DNA of 6,281 nt from Candidatus Lambdaproteobacteria bacterium (GTDB taxonomy: Bacteria > SAR324 > NAC60-12): positions 1-6,281 of the forward strand of contig DTUH01000302.1 in assembly GCA_012964265.1 (NCBI GenBank). Reading direction: 5' to 3'. A program made the translations under genes and the position numbers. Shown one piece after another: positions 4,221-6,281 of the stretch. Positions within the stretch are counted from its first letter, which is position 1. Every line of letters starts with the position of its first letter. The notes beneath the pieces are model-generated. The model had not been told where the DNA came from. It saw only the letters and a list, made by a program, of their open reading frames with translations, and made no database searches.

Positions 4221-6281
4221 TCCATCTGTGCAACTTGGGTTTTTAATTCCGAAACGGCCAGTTCAACCAGAGAAGATGCAATGGATTTTTCCAAAGCTTT
4301 CTGAACTGAACTTGAGACAATTGTTTTCAACTCGTCCTCAGTGAATCTGTAACTCTCGCTTTTTTCAAATTTTTGCTCATCATCCATTTCAGGAAGAGCC
4401 GCGTCTTTTTCACTAAATTCTGTTTCGCGATCAAAGCCCATAAAGGCATCTTCAGCATCTTCCCAACTGTCAAAGACTTCTTCTTCATGGTCAGGTAACA
4501 TTTCAGCGAAAATTTCGGTTTCAATTTCTTCAATATCGTCAACCAAATCATCGAGACCCTCAATCACCGTTTCCTCAAGTTCCTCCACAATTGAATCTTT
4601 TTCATAATCCTCTGTATCAGATTCATCTTCATCAGCTCCAAGCAGGTCTCCCAGTTCCTCCTCCATGTAAACCGCAAGATCGTCGTCTGGATCTTCCTCT
4701 GCTTCAGTTGTTTCTTCAGCAGAAAACCTTTCCGTTTCAAATTCTTCTTTTTCCAGATCAGCTTCATACTCTTCCTCTTCAGCTTCAAACTCTGATTCTT
4801 CTGCCTCAAGAGCTTCCATTTGTTCGCTCAAGTCCTCAAGTTCTCCCAATGCGCTTTCTGGAGAATTTTCCTGCTCCTTTAAACTGTACTGAACCATAGT
4901 ATTTATTTCTGCATCCTCCGGATTCACATCCAGCATTTCTTCAAATTCATCAGCAGAAGTTTCAAGTACGAATTGCTCCACATCCTCAACCTCGTCCGTG
5001 AACAGCTCTTCTGAATCAGTCAACATTAGATTGTCTAATGAACTTTCTTCTTCAAGAGTCTCATCTGCAGTGTCCTGTTTCAGTTCAAAATAATCCATGT
5101 CCGGCAACGAATCCGCAGGGTCTTCGCCAACATTTATGTCCTCCGCAGGAAGTTCAGCAGGTGCTTCAAATGTAGAAAGATTTTTTGGAAATTCGGGTTG
5201 AAAATCTGCTTGATCCAAACTGATATCGGTCAGTCCCTCTCTGAGTGTCTGATCCAGATCCGGAGGACGTGACCATATTTCATCCAGATCCTCAAAATCA
5301 TTAATCTCAAGATCAATCTCTGTTAATCCTCCACGCAAGTTTTGTTCAGGTTCTTCCACTTGATCCTTTGATATGGTTTCAGCCGGTTGGCTTTCAGCCA
5401 GCCGGTTTTCTGCAAATTTATCTTCCAGTCCTGAATTTTTTAATTGTTCCAATCCATCCGGAGCGGAAGTCGTCTCATCAGAAACAGTTTCTGTTGCAGT
5501 TGTTTCGGAGTCGTTTTCAACCTCATCTTCATCCAGTTTTAGATCAAATTCAAAACCGTCGTCCATGCCTATTTCATCTTCCGCATTTTCTTCCAGCACA
5601 TCAACTACAACTTCATCTTCCGTAATTTCTTCCACGACATCAACAGCTTTTTCTATTTCATCCTGTGCCAATTCTTCATTTGCCAATGACTTTTCCGGCT
5701 GATTTCGATCAACCCAAAAATCACCCAAAATCATTGAATCCATTTCACTGGCCGGCAAAGAAGCAAATCCTGATTCATAGGTGTTTTGCTCAAAACCATC
5801 AATTACTTGAGCATCCTCCTCACCCGTGGTATTTGAAGGCTGTATTCCATCTCTGATTTCCTTTAACTGATTGTCAATGGAACCCATGTCAACCATGAAT
5901 TCTTCATCACCTTTGTCTGGACCTGTGCCGTAGTTTTCATCTAAAGTAATAAATGGACTCAACTGTTCCTGAAGCATCGATGCTTCAAATGGTTTGCGAA
6001 GTAATCCGTTTATTCCAAGTTCTGAAATTATACCATCGTCAATTTCGTCTTTTGCGTTTGCAAGCAAAATAATCGGAGTTTTTGTTAAGTTCTTTTCTTC
6101 ACGTATCTCACGACAATTCTTGTAGTCTTGTTCACTGTCAGAGTTACTGAGAAAAATTAAATCAGGACTCAGATTACGTGCCTGCTCAACAAATAAATCT
6201 GGGTTTGACTCTTGGGTGACTGAAATATCGCTATCCTTTAACAATACCGTCTTTGATACAATGGGTATATATCCGCATTTT
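4211..6281 (-). CDS. Acidic protein with degenerate receiver domain (5' end outside window)
   Basis: No known family is recognised over the full length. Residue numbers count from a TTG at 6244, but the frame stays open for 12 more codons to the window edge (KCGYIPIVSKTV, a strand-like segment) with no ATG there, so the true start probably lies upstream. Residues about 5-100 look like a response-regulator receiver fold from its second strand onward: DISVTQES, then PDLIFLS, PIILLANAKD and LLRKPFE. The conserved Lys (84) is kept, but the phosphoacceptor Asp is Ser33 and the Thr/Ser switch is Ala62, so it should not be phosphorylated normally. Residues about 105-625 form an Asp/Glu-rich, low-complexity, presumably disordered linker; 54 of residues 471-580 are acidic by my count. 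It contains two internal repeats. Residues about 633-673 are predicted helical and form a distinct C-terminal module. There is no signal peptide or membrane segment in view, so a cytoplasmic scaffold or adaptor is my inference. The stop overlaps psuG's stop. Confidence 0.7.
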   Translation of the reverse strand, partial: KCGYIPIVSKTVLLKDSDISVTQESNPDLFVEQARNLSPDLIFLSNSDSEQDYKNCREIREEKNLTKTPIILLANAKDEIDDGIISELGINGLLRKPFEASMLQEQLSPFITLDENYGTGPDKGDEEFMVDMGSIDNQLKEIRDGIQPSNTTGEEDAQVIDGFEQNTYESGFASLPASEMDSMILGDFWVDRNQPEKSLANEELAQDEIEKAVDVVEEITEDEVVVDVLEENAEDEIGMDDGFEFDLKLDEDEVENDSETTATETVSDETTSAPDGLEQLKNSGLEDKFAENRLAESQPAETISKDQVEEPEQNLRGGLTEIDLEINDFEDLDEIWSRPPDLDQTLREGLTDISLDQADFQPEFPKNLSTFEAPAELPAEDINVGEDPADSLPDMDYFELKQDTADETLEEESSLDNLMLTDSEELFTDEVEDVEQFVLETSADEFEEMLDVNPEDAEINTMVQYSLKEQENSPESALGELEDLSEQMEALEAEESEFEAEEEEYEADLEKEEFETERFSAEETTEAEEDPDDDLAVYMEEELGDLLGADEDESDTEDYEKDSIVEELEETVIEGLDDLVDDIEEIETEIFAEMLPDHEEEVFDSWEDAEDAFMGFDRETEFSEKDAALPEMDDEQKFEKSESYRFTEDELKTIVSSSVQKALEKSIASSLVELAVSELKTQVAQMDQG
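5201..5344 (-). repeat. Diverged protein repeat in the acidic linker
   Basis: Residues 301-317 (QNLRGGLTEIDLEINDF) and 332-348 (QTLREGLTDISLDQADF) share the pattern Q-x-L-R-x-G-L-T-[ED]-I-x-L-x(4)-F, spaced 31 residues apart. The DNA has diverged, so the residues themselves seem to have been kept. They stand out from the plain acidic surroundings and may be short binding motifs. Confidence 0.65.
5574..5644 (-). repeat. 39-bp-period tandem duplication inside the acidic gene
   Basis: The 32 bases at 5574-5605 and at 5613-5644 agree at 28 positions, offset by 39 bases, which is 13 codons. They encode VDVVEEITEDEV (residues 201-212) and VDVLEENAEDEI (214-225). The DNA similarity is high enough to suggest a fairly recent in-frame duplication. 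Confidence 0.8.

Noticed and set aside
4591..5856. Several plus-strand open frames of 60-110 codons rich in Ser, Pro, Leu and Phe
   Set aside because: They lie antisense to the Glu/Asp-rich gene, and their composition is what reversed GAA/GAT/GAG codons produce. None has a recognisable domain.

Overview
The window looks like an ordinary chromosomal stretch of a Gram-negative bacterium with moderate GC. It is tightly packed, with six genes in alternating orientation and no sign of phage, insertion sequence, CRISPR or tRNA. The lipopolysaccharide-core type glycosyltransferase argues for an outer membrane. I cannot fix the phylum. The mix of genes and the heavy use of the hexamer TCCGGA would suit a member of the PVC group such as Lentisphaerota, but this is a low-confidence guess.

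Layout. At 1-117 (-) is the 5' end of a DEDD-type 3'-5' exonuclease gene. At 118-414 is a divergent intergenic region with candidate promoters on both strands. At 415-1218 (+) is a WaaE/KdtX-like family 2 glycosyltransferase. At 1210-1932 (-) is a class I glutamine amidotransferase, and just upstream of it in the same direction, at 1959-3059, is a PhnW-type 2-aminoethylphosphonate--pyruvate aminotransferase; these two probably form an operon. At 3060-3299 is a second divergent intergenic region with a small palindrome. At 3300-4220 (+) is pseudouridine-5'-phosphate glycosidase, psuG. At 4211-6281 (-) is a very acidic protein whose reading frame is still open at the right edge of the window. 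It has a degenerate receiver (response-regulator-like) domain, a roughly 500-residue Asp/Glu-rich linker with internal repeats, and a short helical C-terminal module.

How the genes fit together. Apart from the phnW-amidotransferase pair, the genes do not form an obvious pathway. They cover envelope glycan synthesis, phosphonate nitrogen metabolism, modified-nucleoside salvage and a possible scaffold or signalling protein. Both convergent gene pairs overlap at their stop codons (9 and 10 bp), so no space exists for a conventional terminator between them. The least explained object is the acidic pseudo-receiver protein. Its plan of receiver, disordered acidic linker and terminal helix resembles that of bacterial polarity or scaffold proteins, but no function can be assigned from sequence alone.
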